This document shows, in pieces, positions 45,392 to 55,324 of a stretch of 64,000 bases of DNA (the stretch's first letter is position 1; each line of letters starts with the position of its first letter). A program made the position numbers and the translations under genes. Under the pieces are notes generated by a model. That model made no database searches, had not been told where the DNA came from, and was given only the letters and a program-made list of their open reading frames with translations. Source of the stretch: Bacillaceae bacterium. GTDB lineage: Bacteria > Bacillota > Bacilli > JACDOE01. The stretch is from positions 96,704 to 160,703 of the forward strand of contig JACDOE010000005.1 of NCBI GenBank assembly GCA_017656255.1, given 5' to 3'.

Positions 45392-46126
45392 TCAGGTATG
45401 TTTTTCACGAACCTCAAATGCTGTTTGCGGATGATCGGTTATAATCGCGGCGCATCCCGCCTGCATCAATTTTTTCATCACATCTTTCCGATTAACGGTA
45501 AAAGGGCGTACAGCGATCCCGTTATTCTGGCTTTGCCGGATCATTTCGGAATCACAGGCCGGCCAGTAGCAGTGAATGCCGCTGGCGCCGATAGAACGGG
45601 CATAGTCCCAGGGTTGATACAGGCGTTCCATCAGCAAAACGGCGGTGTTCGCCTCCGGTTCGAATTGTTTGATCCGGACCAGGCTGTCATGATTGAAAGA
45701 TGACAGAATCACGCGATCTCTCAATTGATGCCTCTCCACTAACTCCAGAATCAACGATTCCATGTCCGGATACGGAACCAACCCATTTTTAAGCTCAATA
45801 TTTATCTGCAATCGGGTCGGTCCGGCCCACACCAGCACGTCTTCCAGTGCCGGAATTCGCGTGCCACGGAAATCAGGAGAAAACCAGGAACCAAAGTCCA
45901 GTGTCCTCAGTTCCCGAAACGTCAGGTCCTTGACCCATCCCGTTCCGTTACTGGTGCGGCTGATTTTTTCATCATGAATGACCACGGGGATTCTGTCCCG
46001 AGTGAGCTGCACATCCAGTTCGATTCCGTCCGCCCCCATTTCCAGAGCTTTCTGAAAGGCAATCATGGTATTTTCGGGGGCGGCGGCAGAAGCCCCGCGA
46101 TGAGCAAATATCAGGGTTTTATCCAT
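45392..46126 (-). CDS. Glycerophosphodiester phosphodiesterase
   Basis: 244 residues from ATG 46126, six bases after AAGGAG. GDPD TIM barrel: FAHRGASAAAPENTMIAF (catalytic His and Glu), DGIELDVQLTRD, VIHDEKISR and the late IELKN strand. It hydrolyses glycerophosphodiesters to glycerol-3-phosphate and an alcohol. No signal peptide, so it is cytoplasmic, as in the UgpQ-like group. Confidence 0.9.
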   Translation of the reverse strand: MDKTLIFAHRGASAAAPENTMIAFQKALEMGADGIELDVQLTRDRIPVVIHDEKISRTSNGTGWVKDLTFRELRTLDFGSWFSPDFRGTRIPALEDVLVWAGPTRLQINIELKNGLVPYPDMESLILELVERHQLRDRVILSSFNHDSLVRIKQFEPEANTAVLLMERLYQPWDYARSIGASGIHCYWPACDSEMIRQSQNNGIAVRPFTVNRKDVMKKLMQAGCAAIITDHPQTAFEVREKHT

Positions 46127-46287
46127 CTCATTCTCCTTCATAACAAGATTGTCATGTTAATCATATAAAAAATATGAAAAAGTTTACCATATGATGTTTT
46201 ATTTTTTCTGAAAATATTATAGACTTAGGATTATGGTGAGAATTGCTAAATTTTGTCGATTGGGCTTGATAGAGGAGGATGTGGAGT

Positions 46288-47601
46288 ATGTCCATACTGG
46301 GTCGTTTCAAAAAAGAAAAAGAAAAAACCGGAACTGACAGCGTTCAGGATATTCATCACATTAAAGAAGAAAAACAGGTTATTTCCCTTGATAAATATAA
46401 GGAACAGTTTAAAATCCTGGGCTTCACCCCTGAGAAGCTTGAAGTTCTGGCCGAGCAACGTTCTCTTGTTGTCGAAAAGTTGCCGGAGATCGCTGACATT
46501 TTCTATACCATTATAACCCGCAACAAACATCTGGAAAACATCATCAAGACTCACAGCACGCTGGAACGGCTTCGGAATACGTTGCAGCAATATATGATCC
46601 GCATGTTTGAAGGGAAAATCGATGAAAAATACATTGAAGAAACCCTGCGGATTGGAAAGGTACATAACCGGGTGGAACTGGAACCGAAGTGGTATCTGTC
46701 AGCGTACGGAATTCTGCAGGAAGTGCTGACCACTTTCTTTGTGCAGCAATATGGCCATGATCCGGCCTATTTGTCGCGTGTACTGACTGCGATGAACTCC
46801 ATTATAAATTTCGATATGCAGCTGGTTCTGGAATCATATTTTTATGAGCATGAAAAAGATCTGTCCGATCACCTCAAGCGGATTTCCGACATCAAAGAAA
46901 AAACGTCTTCCCTGGCGGAAGAACTGGCCGCATCAGCCGAGGAAAGCAGTGCGACGGTTCAGAACATGAATTCCTACATTCAGCAGATTGATGAACAGGC
47001 GTCGTCTACATCTGACCACTCCGTCGAAGTCGCTAAGGAAATCAAAGAGGGTACGCTGAATCTTGCGGAAGCGAGCGAACGCCTTTCCAGTGTCAGCAGA
47101 CAGTTGACGGAACTCGATGAGAAGATGAGTAATTTTGAATCCTCTTTCCAGAACATTACCGGTGTACTCGGGGTGATTCAGGAAGTATCGGAACAGACGA
47201 ATCTGCTGTCGCTCAATGCGTCCATTGAAGCGGCCCGGGCTGGAGAAGCGGGACGCGGTTTTGCCATCGTCGCCCAGGAGATCAAGAAATTGTCCACGAC
47301 CACCCATTCCCAGATTGATACGATCCGGGATCAGATCGGGGAAATTTCGGATGTCACCCATGATTTCCTTGAAACCATCCGCCGGGTAATTACCGATGTC
47401 ACATCAGGGATTGAAGATAATCAGAAAGCGAAAACAGCCATGGATGAAGTGGTGCAAAAAATCGAATCGATCACCAGCCAGTTTGAACAACTGACTAAAG
47501 GCATTTCGGAAGTCGCATTTTCGGCCAATGAAATGTCGCAAATGGTTCATCAGGTCGCCACGACAGCTGAACATCTCAGTTCCATCTCCAATGAGGAATA
47601 A
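46288..47601 (+). CDS. hemAT: HemAT-type haem aerotaxis transducer
   Basis: 437 residues from ATG 46288, nine bases after GAGGAGG. A globin-coupled sensor domain (about 30-190) has the proximal haem ligand His126 in [20 protein letters not shown]. The C-terminal methyl-accepting domain has the tip [38 protein letters not shown]. No membrane helices, so it is a soluble oxygen receptor signalling to CheA. The N-terminal ~25 residues are Lys/Glu rich. Confidence 0.9.
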   Translation: MSILGRFKKEKEKTGTDSVQDIHHIKEEKQVISLDKYKEQFKILGFTPEKLEVLAEQRSLVVEKLPEIADIFYTIITRNKHLENIIKTHSTLERLRNTLQQYMIRMFEGKIDEKYIEETLRIGKVHNRVELEPKWYLSAYGILQEVLTTFFVQQYGHDPAYLSRVLTAMNSIINFDMQLVLESYFYEHEKDLSDHLKRISDIKEKTSSLAEELAASAEESSATVQNMNSYIQQIDEQASSTSDHSVEVAKEIKEGTLNLAEASERLSSVSRQLTELDEKMSNFESSFQNITGVLGVIQEVSEQTNLLSLNASIEAARAGEAGRGFAIVAQEIKKLSTTTHSQIDTIRDQIGEISDVTHDFLETIRRVITDVTSGIEDNQKAKTAMDEVVQKIESITSQFEQLTKGISEVAFSANEMSQMVHQVATTAEHLSSISNEE

Positions 47602-47614
47602 TCCTTAAATCATC

Positions 47615-47652
47615 AGCCCTTTTTGGGATAGCACCAAAAAGGGCTTTACTTT
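47615..47652 (+). terminator. Terminator after hemAT
   Basis: AGCCCTTTTTGG pairs with CCAAAAAGGGCT and is followed by a T-rich stretch. Confidence 0.85.
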
Positions 47653-47723
47653 TTTTCTTTTTATATTATAATAATTATAAAAATATTTCCCTAGTGCAAA
47701 AATATTTGATCTGGAGAAAAAAA

Positions 47724-47738
47724 TAATAATCATTATCA
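47724..47738. promoter_or_regulatory. Fur/PerR box before the metal ATPase gene
   Basis: TAATAATCATTATCA matches the 7-1-7 Fur box (TGATAATNATTATCA) at 14 of 15 positions and the PerR box at 13 of 15. In Bacillus subtilis the iron exporter PfeT is under PerR and Fur, which fits the gene downstream. Confidence 0.75.
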
Positions 47739-47839
47739 ATAAGGTATGCTGCTGTCAATAAATGGACAGTAGCATCTGTCGTTTTATAGGGGTATTAATC
47801 ATGATTTTTATTCTCAATTAGATATCAGGTGGTGGAAAG

Positions 47840-49777
47840 ATGACGGAACTGATCAAAACCTGCTCGGAAAAAACCACAGAAAAGAAAAGATTTGAACTTC
47901 AAACAGAGGGTATAAAGGGATTTCTGACACAACACGGTGAAGGGATTGCAGCTGCTGTAAGCGGTGTGCTGATCTTTGCCGCAATCCTTTCCGACCGTTT
48001 CTTAGTTCATGAACTTGCCGTGACATTTTATTTGCTGGCTTATATCATCGGAGGATTTGTCAAGGCCAGGGAAGGAATCCTGACGCTTCTGAATGACCGG
48101 GAACTGGATGTGAACCTGCTTATGCTGCTTGCAGCCATCGGTGCGGCCAGTATCGGTTACTGGATGGAAGGCGCTATTCTTATTTTCATCTTTTCCTTAA
48201 GCGGTGCGCTGGAAAGTTACGCGATGGCTCGTAGCCACCGGGATATTTCTTCTCTGATGGACTTAAAGCCGGAAACAGCTACCCTGTATGCGGGCGGGCA
48301 GGAGAGAACTGTCCGGATCGAAGAGTTGAAAGTGGGTGATCTCGTCGTCATCAAACCCGGTGAGCGGATCCCCGCGGACGGTCGCATTAAAGAAGGCATC
48401 TCTTCCATCAATCAGGCTTCCATAACCGGGGAATCGATCCCGGTCGATAAGGAAGAGGGCGATGAAGTATTCGCCGGAACATTAAACGGGCAGGGGTCTT
48501 TGCTGGTGGAAGTAACGCGTTCAAGCGAGTCCACCCTTTTTGCAAAAATTATCCGTCTGGTGCAGGAAGCACAGAGTGAGATGCCGCCATCTCAATTATT
48601 TATTGAAAAGTTTGAACGGATTTATGCCAAAGTGGTTATCGGCATGACGGTTCTGTTGATGTTTGTTCCCCATTACCTGTTTCAATGGAGCTGGGATGAC
48701 ACGCTGTACCGGGCGATGGTATTTCTGGTGGTGGCCTCTCCCTGTGCGCTGGTAGCCTCTATCATGCCTGCGATTCTGTCGGCGATTTCCAACGGGGCGC
48801 GGAAAGGATTGCTGTTCAAGGGGGGGCTCCATCTGGAGAACCTGTCCCGTGCCAGTGTGGTGGCCTTTGATAAGACCGGGACCCTTACCGTAGGAGAGCC
48901 GGAGGTCAAAGATATCTGGCCGCTTCAGGATTACAGTCGTGAGGAGATCCTGCGGATTGCCGCCGCCATTGAAAGTTTGTCGGAACACCCCATCGGACGT
49001 GCCGTTGTAGCAAAAGCAAAAGAAGAGGGTCTTTCCTGGGATCGTCCATCCCGGGTTCAGGCGGTAACCGGAAAAGGGATAGAAGCAGCGTTCGAAGGTC
49101 ACCACTGGAAAATCGGGAAACCGTCTTTCGTTAATGAAGATTTGATTGAGGATGAGGCGCAAGTCGTTATTCAAGACTGGGAGCAACAGGGGAAAACGGT
49201 AATTGCCATAAAAAATGAGAATGGCCTGGCCGGGATTTTCTCGGTTCAGGATATGATTCGTCCGGAAGCAAGAAAAACCGTGGAAAAGCTGCAGAAAATG
49301 GGATTAAAGGTGGCCATGTTGACGGGTGATCGCCGTGCCACCGCAGATGCGATAGCCCGGGAAGCAGGTGTTGATTTTGTCTACGCAGAACTGTTGCCGG
49401 AACAAAAAGTGGATGTCGTCAAAGAATTGCATGACAAATACGGACATGTGATTATGATCGGGGATGGCGTCAATGACGCACCTGCACTGGCCCGGGCCAC
49501 TGTGGGCATCGCGATGGGGGCAGCCGGCAGTGATGCGGCACTGGATACGGCGGATCTGGTACTGATGAATGATGAAATTCAAAAAATCCCCGGAGCGATC
49601 AAGCTTGGCAAAAGGGCCCAAGCTATCATCAAGCAAAATATGGTGTTTTCCATTGCCGTGATTTTATTATTGATCGCCGCCAATTTTATGCAGAATCTGA
49701 CACTGCCGCTGGGGGTAGTCGGCCATGAAGGAAGTACCATTCTGGTGATTTTGAACGGGTTGAGATTATTACGGTAA
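47840..49777 (+). CDS. pfeT: P1B-4-type metal-transporting ATPase, PfeT/ZosA-like
   Basis: 645 residues. No N-terminal metal-binding domain, only a short charged tail. Six core helices, with the membrane motif SPC near residue 300 and HEGSTILVILNGLR in the last helix, which are the signatures of the P1B-4 class (Fe2+, Co2+ or Zn2+ export). Phosphorylation site DKTGTLT (Asp344), SEHPIGRA and GDGVNDAPALA are intact. The upstream Fur/PerR-like box favours ferrous iron efflux. The metal is inferred. Confidence 0.85.
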   Translation: MTELIKTCSEKTTEKKRFELQTEGIKGFLTQHGEGIAAAVSGVLIFAAILSDRFLVHELAVTFYLLAYIIGGFVKAREGILTLLNDRELDVNLLMLLAAIGAASIGYWMEGAILIFIFSLSGALESYAMARSHRDISSLMDLKPETATLYAGGQERTVRIEELKVGDLVVIKPGERIPADGRIKEGISSINQASITGESIPVDKEEGDEVFAGTLNGQGSLLVEVTRSSESTLFAKIIRLVQEAQSEMPPSQLFIEKFERIYAKVVIGMTVLLMFVPHYLFQWSWDDTLYRAMVFLVVASPCALVASIMPAILSAISNGARKGLLFKGGLHLENLSRASVVAFDKTGTLTVGEPEVKDIWPLQDYSREEILRIAAAIESLSEHPIGRAVVAKAKEEGLSWDRPSRVQAVTGKGIEAAFEGHHWKIGKPSFVNEDLIEDEAQVVIQDWEQQGKTVIAIKNENGLAGIFSVQDMIRPEARKTVEKLQKMGLKVAMLTGDRRATADAIAREAGVDFVYAELLPEQKVDVVKELHDKYGHVIMIGDGVNDAPALARATVGIAMGAAGSDAALDTADLVLMNDEIQKIPGAIKLGKRAQAIIKQNMVFSIAVILLLIAANFMQNLTLPLGVVGHEGSTILVILNGLRLLR

Positions 49778-49856
49778 CGAGTTGTTGTTCGGACGGGACG
49801 GCTCATAATGGTGTGACTTATCGGGAAATCCTAATAACTAGAAGGAGGGATTTCTC

Positions 49857-50078
49857 GTGAACATTTATGAAGGAGAGCAGTCCAATGAAATGTCACCGGA
49901 GGTCGCTGCAGCCAGTCTTCGTTACTACCAGGAAGCTTTTCATCTGGATATTCAGAAGTTGATGGCAGGCGATGAAAGTGAGTGGGCGAAGACCCGCCAG
50001 TTTCCGCCGGCCTTTGTGATGCAGCTGGAAGAGTTGATCTGCCGGTGTAACGGGGAGGATCAGCGTTACTGGAGTTGA
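49857..50078 (+). CDS. Small acidic protein, unknown
   Basis: 73 residues from GTG 49857 after GAAGGAGGGA. Acidic and helical (SPEVAAASLRYYQEAFHLDIQKLMAGD), with a Cys pair near the end (ICRCNG). No family recognised. It lies 79 bases after the ATPase gene and has its own terminator. Confidence 0.6.
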   Translation: MNIYEGEQSNEMSPEVAAASLRYYQEAFHLDIQKLMAGDESEWAKTRQFPPAFVMQLEELICRCNGEDQRYWS

Positions 50079-50133
50079 CTTGATCGTGCTGTGGAGACGT
50101 GTTGTGAGTCATTTCTTCAATATTGAAAAAAAA

Positions 50134-50158
50134 AGAGGGTGTGATCCCTCTTTTTTTG
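50134..50158 (+). terminator. Terminator after the small acidic protein gene
   Basis: AGAGGG-TGTGAT-CCCTCT followed by a T-run. Confidence 0.8.
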
Positions 50159-50342
50159 TTTGGGATGGAAATTATGGTTTGATATCAAGGACGAACAATA
50201 TAGTGGAAACCATTCCTTATTTTTTAGACACACGGTTCCTCCTGCGCAATAACTTCGCTTGAAAAGAATCAATTTACACTGAAGGAAAATGCTGATATAA
50301 TTTTTCTCATTATAAAATTGTGATCGAGAGAAAGAAGGATCA

Positions 50343-51581
50343 ATGATGAGAGTCATGGATTTGTTCAAGTGGGAGAAACCCGATTTTCATCCCATTGCCT
50401 GGGGAATCATTACCGGTACATTACTTTCCCGGTTTGTTTTTTTTATGTCCATGCCGTTTCTCGCTATATTTCTGGACCGGGTCAAAGGGCTGGATTCGTT
50501 GACCATCGGACTGATAATCGGGGTGTCCGCTCTGGTCGGGACTTTCTTCGGCTTTTTCGGCGGCGGACTGTCGGATCGCCTGGGACGGTTTCCGGTGATG
50601 TTGCTGTCGATTTCGGTATGGGTACTGGTCTTTATCGGTTATGCTGTTGCCGAATCTCCGCTGGTCTTTTTTCTGCTCAGTGCGCTTAATGGGTTGTGCC
50701 GGGCCTCGTTCGAGCCAACGGGTCAGGCGCTGCTGGCTGATGTAACCCCGAAGGAAAAGCGAATGTCTGTTTATAATGCCCGTTATACAGCGATTAACCT
50801 GGGGGCGGCATTCGGCCCGCTTCTCGGTGTATATCTGGGTTCTGCCGATTCAACGGCTCCCTTTTTTATCACAGCGGCGGTGTATGGTATTTACGGATTG
50901 ATTGTACTGGGTCTATTTATTCGGTATGGACGTGAATTTTCCCGTTCTCAGTCAGGAGAGTCGGTCACCCTGCGGGAAGCGTTTCGAGTGGTGGCGTCCG
51001 ACCGGATGTTTCGTTATTTTCTGATCGGAGGTATTCTTGCCAATGCGGTCTATGCCAATATGGAGTCAACGCTACCGCAGTATTTGGGGAATGCGCCGGG
51101 TATTGAAAACGGCATGGTGATCTACTCCTATTTGCTGGTAACCAATGCCGTCTCGGTCTTGATCATGCAGTATCCGCTGACGCGTTTTTTCAAGCAATAT
51201 CATCCGCTTGCGGCCGTCAAAACGGGAAGCATCCTGTTCGGACTGGGGATGTTCGGGTTCGGGTTGTTTGAATCTTCGTTCTTACTTCTGTTTTCGATGA
51301 TTGTTTTGACGGCAGGGGAAATCCTGGTGTTTCTGATGTCCAATCTGCTGATTGATCGCATGGCGCCGGCGGAGATCCGGGGGTCCTATTTTGGAGCGGC
51401 CGGATTCCGGGGGCTGGGTTTCAGTCTCGGGCCGGCTTTCGGGGGTTATTTGCTGAGCGTGTTCGGGTATGATCAGGGGACTCTGGTTTTCGGGCTGATT
51501 ATGGGACTCTCGATAGTGTCGATTCCCCTGTTTAATCGGGGGCAGGCGCTGGAGCAGGGGCGGATTGATGCGTCTGCATAA
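50343..51581 (+). CDS. MFS transporter, multidrug-resistance-like
   Basis: 412 residues with about 12 membrane helices. The first loop has GGGLSDRLGRFPVML, the classic MFS motif A. A GPLLGVYLG segment in helix 5 fits motif C of drug/proton antiporters. Substrate unknown. Starts at one of two adjacent ATGs; a terminator shared with the SLH gene follows. Confidence 0.83.
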   Translation: MMRVMDLFKWEKPDFHPIAWGIITGTLLSRFVFFMSMPFLAIFLDRVKGLDSLTIGLIIGVSALVGTFFGFFGGGLSDRLGRFPVMLLSISVWVLVFIGYAVAESPLVFFLLSALNGLCRASFEPTGQALLADVTPKEKRMSVYNARYTAINLGAAFGPLLGVYLGSADSTAPFFITAAVYGIYGLIVLGLFIRYGREFSRSQSGESVTLREAFRVVASDRMFRYFLIGGILANAVYANMESTLPQYLGNAPGIENGMVIYSYLLVTNAVSVLIMQYPLTRFFKQYHPLAAVKTGSILFGLGMFGFGLFESSFLLLFSMIVLTAGEILVFLMSNLLIDRMAPAEIRGSYFGAAGFRGLGFSLGPAFGGYLLSVFGYDQGTLVFGLIMGLSIVSIPLFNRGQALEQGRIDASA

Positions 51582-51593
51582 GGGAATTTGTCG

Positions 51594-51630
51594 CTTTAAA
51601 AAAAGGAGCATCACGTGGATGCTCCTTTAA
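51594..51630. terminator. Bidirectional terminator between the MFS and SLH genes
   Basis: AAAGGAGCATC and GATGCTCCTTT form an 11-bp stem with a strong T-run on the minus strand and a shorter one on the plus strand. Confidence 0.8.
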
Positions 51631-51634
51631 CTGT

Positions 51635-53620
51635 TTAATCTTCGATGTGGTAGTCGGTAAGTTCATAAATCGCAACGTCGTATGCTTCAGAAATCAACTG
51701 TTTGACGGTCCCGACACCTTCAGCCATCCATCTGGTTTTTAATTGTATTCGGACAGGTGTGTCTGTTTCATCGTATAAAATAGAGATAGTGGTGATCTTT
51801 AAAGTTTCAAAGGTACCTGCTGGAACATTAACGGTTTCAATCCCTTCGAAATAGGTGTTTAATGTGTATTTATACTGGGCGGAAATACCGTCTTTACTGT
51901 AGATATATGTAGTTTCTGATGTTAGAGTTTCTCCGGCAGTAAACGAATCTGGAAAAAGTTTCAGATCTGGTTCCATGGTTTGTTGGTAGTTTTCAGTTTT
52001 ATTCGACGAATAATAAATACCGTCTCTTTTCTTTGTCATCGGGGTGATACCAGTGCTATTGTCCATCGTATAATTGAAATTAATGTCCTGTCCATTTACC
52101 TGATTAATCTCAAACCGGATATGGGAAGAGGGTTGATCAGTTCCGAGAGTCTTTTTGTAATCCCACCAGCTTCCTTTATCCATCGGATAATAATCAAACA
52201 TATTGTATGCCTTATTATCTTCCTGAGGAATCCGGGCATCCGAAATCAGTTCATACGTGTACTGGAGACGTTCAGAACCATCGATTGTAGTTGTTATTTT
52301 CTTGACCATACCTGTTCCTTTTGCCAGCCACACTTCATGAACATCGGTTTTTACAGGGTTTCCTTCCGTATCTGTCAATGAAAGTACTGAAGTTACTTTA
52401 ATCGTATTGAATTTACCGACAGGTACCTGGACCGCTTCTTCTTTTTCATACCAGTTGATCCACTGGTACAAATATCGGTCTTGAACGGATTTCCTATCGA
52501 TAAGGTATTCCCCATCTGTTTCCCATATATCACCGGTTTTTGCGCCAAACTTAAACAAATAAAGGGGTTCGGAAGGTGTTTCCGACATAGAAACGTTCAT
52601 GTCACGCGTGATATATTCAGTTGACTCTAATGAAATGCCGCTATTATTTTTAATAAAGTTTTCTTTAAATATAGGTTCTTTCATTTGATCTGTTGTAATC
52701 AGGGCGGGTGAATCATCATCGCTCAAACTTGTCGAATTGGTCATAACCATCATTATTTTATCGCGGTTACGAACGAGATAACTCCAGCTTCTCCCTTCCG
52801 TAAACGGATAATACGACTCATCCAGTTCTGCCACTTCCCCGGATGCCTGCTGATACGTATCCACAAAATCTGCCACACGCTGTAAAATCACCATCATTTC
52901 AGCACGTGTTACAGCCCTGTCAGGACGAAAGGTGTCATCCTGGTAACCCGTGATCACCTGAAAATGAGATGCGACATAAGGATAAAGGCTCTCTCTGCGG
53001 TCTGCCATATCCGTAAACAGCACCTGTTGAATCGCTTTAATCTGTTCCAGTTTGGTCTGGTAGGCTTCGATATCCTGGTCGGTATCACGAACCAGTTCTG
53101 CATGAAAAAGGGGCCAGAGCAACACGGCAATGTCCTGGCGGCTCATGGGTCGTTTATATTGTTCTTCATCCAGACGCCAGTCCGCCTGTGGATCGGGAAA
53201 CAATTGAAACCCGATGGTATGAAACGTCTCCATCACATCGGCGCCAGCATTATTTAATAGATAAGCGTAATACTGAAACAGAGCCAGCGTATTGGAATGC
53301 CCCCAGTGCCCATCCGTCACCTTCAGCGCTATCTTTTCCGGAATCCCCTGCTGCGGAAGATCTCCCACTTTATAAGCCAGCAGTCGTTTTAAAAAGGTGG
53401 CTGCCTCCGCATAGGTGACCGTGTGGTCGGGTCGAAACGTGTTATCCTGGTATCCTTTTGCAATGCCCTCCTGCGCCATTTTCAGAATGGCTTCCTTTGC
53501 CCAGTGGTTGTCGATGTCGGTTAGGGTCAACCCATTGTTGTTTGGCTGGGCAGCAGCCGGTTGAAACAGAGCCATTGCTGCAAAAATAAACGTAAATACA
53601 GTCAGCACAAGTTTTCTCAC
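51635..53620 (-). CDS. S-layer-homology surface protein with a duplicated C-terminal module
   Basis: 661 residues. GTG 53620 is chosen: GAGGAGG lies 8 bases upstream and the product then starts with a signal peptide (MRKLVLTVFTFIFAAMALF) cut near AAAQ. Three SLH domains follow: about 28-75, 80-140 and 185-245 (GYQDDTFRPDRAVTRAEMMVIL), which bind pyruvylated wall polymers. The rest is two tandem ~195-residue modules with matching WSY/WWDY starts, VPVGKFNTIKVT/VPAGTFETLKIT and a WLAKGTGMVKKI/WMAEGVGTVKQL pair. The module function is unknown. Confidence 0.85.
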   Translation of the reverse strand: MRKLVLTVFTFIFAAMALFQPAAAQPNNNGLTLTDIDNHWAKEAILKMAQEGIAKGYQDNTFRPDHTVTYAEAATFLKRLLAYKVGDLPQQGIPEKIALKVTDGHWGHSNTLALFQYYAYLLNNAGADVMETFHTIGFQLFPDPQADWRLDEEQYKRPMSRQDIAVLLWPLFHAELVRDTDQDIEAYQTKLEQIKAIQQVLFTDMADRRESLYPYVASHFQVITGYQDDTFRPDRAVTRAEMMVILQRVADFVDTYQQASGEVAELDESYYPFTEGRSWSYLVRNRDKIMMVMTNSTSLSDDDSPALITTDQMKEPIFKENFIKNNSGISLESTEYITRDMNVSMSETPSEPLYLFKFGAKTGDIWETDGEYLIDRKSVQDRYLYQWINWYEKEEAVQVPVGKFNTIKVTSVLSLTDTEGNPVKTDVHEVWLAKGTGMVKKITTTIDGSERLQYTYELISDARIPQEDNKAYNMFDYYPMDKGSWWDYKKTLGTDQPSSHIRFEINQVNGQDINFNYTMDNSTGITPMTKKRDGIYYSSNKTENYQQTMEPDLKLFPDSFTAGETLTSETTYIYSKDGISAQYKYTLNTYFEGIETVNVPAGTFETLKITTISILYDETDTPVRIQLKTRWMAEGVGTVKQLISEAYDVAIYELTDYHIED

Positions 53621-53810
53621 ACAATTTTCCTCCTCTGTCATTTGTTCATAACCTTCTGTTTCGACAACTTGTTACAAAACCCTTCCAGATTCTGAAAGGT
53701 GATGTCTATCATGATTCGCCACCTCGCTGAATTAACAGATGACATTTCCTTGAAACTGTTGTAGAATGACACAAAAAGTTTATTTATGAGATGAGAAAGG
53801 AAGGACGAGC

Positions 53811-55106
53811 ATGAACCCTCTCGCACAGGAATTGAATGCAAAACTGGAAAAAGCGAATCCCCATGTCCACCAGTTGTTATCTGAGCTTGGAAAAAATTTG
53901 TTCTTTCCCAAAGGGATCCTGAGCCAGTCGGCTGAAGCGAAACAGAAAGCCCATCGCTTTAACGCCACCATCGGAATAGCTACGGAAGGCGACCAGCCGA
54001 TGCATCTGGATGTGATTCAGCAGAACCTGAATGAATACGATCCGAAGGATATTTATCCGTACGCGCCTCCTGCGGGAAAACCGGAACTGCGGAAAGCCTG
54101 GCGGGAGAAAATGCTTGCAGAGAACCCTTCACTTCACGGCAAATCGTTCGGGATGCCGATTGTGACCAACGCCCTGACCCACGGTCTGAGCATCGTGGCG
54201 GATCTGTTCGCCGATCCGGGAGACGTTCTGGTTCTACCGGATAAATTGTGGGGAAATTACAACTTGACCTTTGGTGTCCGTCGTGGCGTTAACGTCGTTA
54301 ACTATCCGTTCTATACCGAAGAAGGACGATTCAATGTTCAGGGACTGAAAGAAACCCTTTTGGCCCAAAAAGAGAAAGGGAAAGCGATCGTGCTGATCAA
54401 TTTCCCCAATAATCCGACGGGTTACACCCCGGGTGAAGAAGAGGCGAATCAGATCGTGGACACAATCCGGGAAGCGGCGGAAGCGGGAATCAATATCGCT
54501 GCGGTGACGGATGATGCCTATTTCGGACTCTTTTATGAAGACTCCATCAAGGAATCTCTGTTCGGACGTATGGCCAATATCCATCCCCGTGTACTGGCGA
54601 TCAAAGTGGACGGCGCCACCAAAGAAGAATATGTGTGGGGCTTCCGTGTCGGGTTTGTGACCTATGCCAGCGAGAGCGAAGACGTCCTGGACGCGCTGGA
54701 GAAGAAAACGATGGGGATCATCCGCGGTACTGTGTCCAGCTGTTCCCATCCCTCACAGACTCTGGTGTTGAAAGCATTGGAGTCACCTGATTTTTCGAAG
54801 CAGAAGCAAGAAAAATACGATATCATGAAAAAACGGGCCAACCGGGTAAAAGAAGTTCTGGACAGTGGACGCTATGATGATGCGTGGGACTATTACCCGT
54901 TTAATTCCGGTTACTTTATGTGTCTGAAATTAAAAACGGTGGATGCTGAAACGCTGCGTATCCACTTGCTCGACAAGTATGGTGTCGGAACTATTTCCAT
55001 TGGAAGTACGGATCTTCGGGTGGCCTTCTCCTGTACCGAAGAGGAGGATGTCGAGACCCTGTTTGACCTGATTTATCAGGGGGTCCAGGATTTAAAACAG
55101 GCCTAG
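53811..55106 (+). CDS. Class I/II PLP aminotransferase
   Basis: 431 residues. Fold-type I aminotransferase with NFPNNPTGYTPGEEE, DDAYFGLFYED and the PLP lysine in DGATKEEYVWGFRVGF (Lys271). The N-terminal region is longer than in aspartate aminotransferase. I cannot assign the substrate. It is the nearest class I aminotransferase to the ectoine island but 37 kb from its end, so a DoeD-like role is not supported. Confidence 0.8.
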   Translation: MNPLAQELNAKLEKANPHVHQLLSELGKNLFFPKGILSQSAEAKQKAHRFNATIGIATEGDQPMHLDVIQQNLNEYDPKDIYPYAPPAGKPELRKAWREKMLAENPSLHGKSFGMPIVTNALTHGLSIVADLFADPGDVLVLPDKLWGNYNLTFGVRRGVNVVNYPFYTEEGRFNVQGLKETLLAQKEKGKAIVLINFPNNPTGYTPGEEEANQIVDTIREAAEAGINIAAVTDDAYFGLFYEDSIKESLFGRMANIHPRVLAIKVDGATKEEYVWGFRVGFVTYASESEDVLDALEKKTMGIIRGTVSSCSHPSQTLVLKALESPDFSKQKQEKYDIMKKRANRVKEVLDSGRYDDAWDYYPFNSGYFMCLKLKTVDAETLRIHLLDKYGVGTISIGSTDLRVAFSCTEEEDVETLFDLIYQGVQDLKQA

Positions 55107-55121
55107 TTTTGAAGAATGATG

Positions 55122-55157
55122 CCCTTCCGTCGATGAACCGATGGAGGGGTTTTTTTA
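55122..55157 (+). terminator. Terminator after the aminotransferase gene
   Basis: CCCTTCCGTCG paired with CGATGGAGGGG (G-U pairs) and seven T residues. Confidence 0.8.
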
Positions 55158-55324
55158 TTGTGCTAACCCATGTAAAATGGAGAATGGAGTCTGGCTCCGG
55201 AAGAAAAAGGATAGACCCGAATGGTTTGGCGGAGGATAAGATATAGAGAGCAGAGCACAGGGAGCCTGTTTTTTTGTTCAGAAAGGAAATCGCTTTCAAC
55301 ACTTGTACGGGGAGGTATAAAAGC

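Noticed and set aside
46240..46287. Sigma-D-type promoter (TAAA-15-TTGATAG) before hemAT
   Set aside because: The -10-like element overlaps the ribosome binding site, so a start there would leave almost no leader. It also matches the consensus poorly.
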